The notes under the pieces are model-generated. The model made no database searches. It saw only the letters and a list, made by a program, of their open reading frames with translations, and had not been told where the DNA came from. From the NCBI GenBank assembly GCA_902797525.1, contig CADBSZ010000165.1:1-7763 (forward strand): DNA of 7,763 bases, given 5' to 3'. The translations under genes were made by a program, and so were the position numbers. Each line of letters begins with the position of its first letter. Position 1 is the first letter of the stretch. The stretch comes from an uncultured Ruminococcus sp. (GTDB taxonomy: Bacteria; Bacillota; Clostridia; Oscillospirales; Acutalibacteraceae). Positions 7,192 through 7,763 of the stretch are shown here, piece after piece.

Positions 7192-7623
7192 TTAGAGTAA
7201 CTCCTTCAGGGCGGCAATCGCAAGAAAATAACTCTGCTTGCCAAAGCCTGCAATTTGACCGGTACAAACCGGCGCAATCACCGAATGATGACGGAATTCC
7301 TCGCGTGCATGTATGTTGGACATATGCACCTCCACATACGGAATGCTCACACAAGCTATCGCGTCGCGCAGCGCATAACTGTAGTGAGTCAGCGCGCCGG
7401 CATTGATAACCGCGCCGTCAAACGCCTCGCGTGAGGCGTGGATTTTATCGATTAAATCGCCCTCGTGATTGGACTGATAGATTTCTGCCTCAAAGCCGTT
7501 TTTGAGAGCGCAGTCCTTGATTTCAGTTTCGATGGCCGCGGCAGTTTCGGTGCCGTAAACGCCTTTTTCACGAATGCCGACCATGTTGAGATTGGGACCG
7601 AGCAAAACAAGAATTTTTTTCAC
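7192..7623 (-). CDS. aroQ: 3-dehydroquinate dehydratase, type II
   Basis: This enzyme converts 3-dehydroquinate to 3-dehydroshikimate, step 3 of the shikimate pathway to aromatic amino acids. From the GTG at 7623 the product is 143 residues, the usual size. It has GPNLNMVG at 9-16, the flexible-lid Arg R18, catalytic Tyr Y23 in VYG, QSNHEGDLID at 50-59, the N74 site in INAGALTHYS, the catalytic His H100 in VEVHMSNIHAREEFRHHS, and substrate-binding R111. INAGA replaces the more common INPGA, probably harmless. Reading further upstream to the TTG at 7674 would add 17 residues unlike the family, with no ribosome binding site; the GTG fits family N-termini and follows AGGTGA. The ATG overlapping it by one base is followed at once by a TGA stop. 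The gene is tightly coupled to the aminopeptidase gene, as in yqhS-yqhT of B. subtilis. Confidence 0.96.
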   Translation of the reverse strand: MKKILVLLGPNLNMVGIREKGVYGTETAAAIETEIKDCALKNGFEAEIYQSNHEGDLIDKIHASREAFDGAVINAGALTHYSYALRDAIACVSIPYVEVHMSNIHAREEFRHHSVIAPVCTGQIAGFGKQSYFLAIAALKELL

Positions 7624-7627
7624 ATTG

Positions 7628-7633
7628 TCACCT
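7628..7633 (-). promoter_or_regulatory. Ribosome binding site of aroQ (decides GTG start)
   Basis: AGGTGA on the minus strand, 4 nt before GTG 7623-7621, or 7 nt if only the AGG core pairs. It is the only Shine-Dalgarno-like sequence in the 50-nt leader. Confidence 0.55.
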
Positions 7634-7676
7634 GCTTTCAAAAAAATCAGATACGAATAAAAGTATAAAGTCAAAC

Positions 7677-7704
7677 AAAAAAGCGGACAGAATGCTCTGT
7701 CCGC
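7677..7704 (-). terminator. Intrinsic terminator of rpsU
   Basis: Minus strand: perfect 9-bp stem (arms 7704-7696 and 7691-7683, GCGGACAGA with TCTGTCCGC), 4-nt loop, then six T residues (7682-7677). It lies 8 nt after the rpsU stop codon and separates rpsU from aroQ. Confidence 0.93.
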
Positions 7705-7712
7705 CTGTTTGA

Positions 7713-7763
7713 TTACCTGTATTTGCGTTTGCGAGCTGCTTCGGATTTCTTTTTACGCTTTAC
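7713..7763 (-). CDS. rpsU: Small ribosomal subunit protein bS21, last 16 codons only
   Basis: The minus strand from the right edge translates to VKRKKKSEAARKRKYR and then TAA. This is the highly basic C-terminus typical of Firmicutes bS21, which usually has about 57-60 residues; the first 40 or so lie outside the window. bS21 is a 30S platform protein that contacts mRNA near the anti-Shine-Dalgarno site. The strong terminator directly downstream supports this being a real gene end. Identification rests on a short but distinctive sequence. Confidence 0.88.
   Translation of the reverse strand, partial: VKRKKKSEAARKRKYR

Noticed and set aside
7648..7674. Possible aroQ promoter, TTGACT and TATCTG on the minus strand
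   Set aside because: The spacer is only 15 nt and the -10 is poor. A better TATACT at 7667-7662 has no acceptable -35 at 17 nt. A promoter is needed after the rpsU terminator, but I cannot place it with confidence.
1..7763. Mobile elements, CRISPR arrays, phage genes, tRNAs, riboswitches or a defence system
   Set aside because: None seen: genes are tightly packed and all intergenic gaps are short (the longest, between yunB and miaB, is 103 nt), leaving no room for such elements.

Overview
The window looks like ordinary chromosomal core DNA from an endospore-forming member of the Clostridia. Gene content and order suggest an Oscillospirales/Ruminococcaceae-type organism; this is inferred by eye, without a database search. 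The evidence is a YunB-type sporulation protein, a YlbF/RicA-family protein lying between miaB and mutS, a CD1247-type acidic zinc-ribbon protein, an EF-P whose loop-tip lysine is K32, and an S21 C-terminus of clostridial type. All eight protein genes and the gene fragment lie on the minus strand, so transcription runs from high to low coordinates. No mobile element, CRISPR array, tRNA, rRNA or phage gene was seen.

In transcription order: the last 16 codons of rpsU (bS21) enter at the right edge (7763-7713) and end at a strong intrinsic terminator (7704-7677). Next come aroQ (7623-7192) and a Xaa-Pro aminopeptidase (7191-6103), joined with no base between stop and start. A clear sigma-A promoter (6097-6069) then drives efp (6021-5464) and the CD1247-type gene (5450-4989). 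This second unit ends at a strong terminator (4976-4942).

That terminator overlaps the translation start of the sporulation gene yunB (4943-4287). A second strong sigma-A promoter with an extended -10 (4248-4220) then drives miaB (4183-2771), the ylbF/ricA-like gene (2757-2356) and mutS (2312 to beyond position 1). The last roughly 90-100 residues of MutS lie outside the window.

The two blocks match arrangements known from Bacillus subtilis: yqhS(aroQ)-yqhT-efp, and ymcB(miaB)-ymcA(ricA)-cotE-mutS, here without cotE. The aminopeptidase and EF-P both deal with proline: one cleaves Xaa-Pro bonds, the other relieves ribosome stalling at polyproline. MiaB is an Fe-S tRNA-modifying enzyme, and its RicA-like neighbour has a cysteine-rich tail that could also bind a cluster. 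Four of the eight start codons are not ATG (TTG for mutS, miaB and yunB; GTG for aroQ).

I found no convincing new biological system. The item most worth checking is the terminator whose 3' arm contains the yunB Shine-Dalgarno sequence and whose U-tract contains its TTG start.
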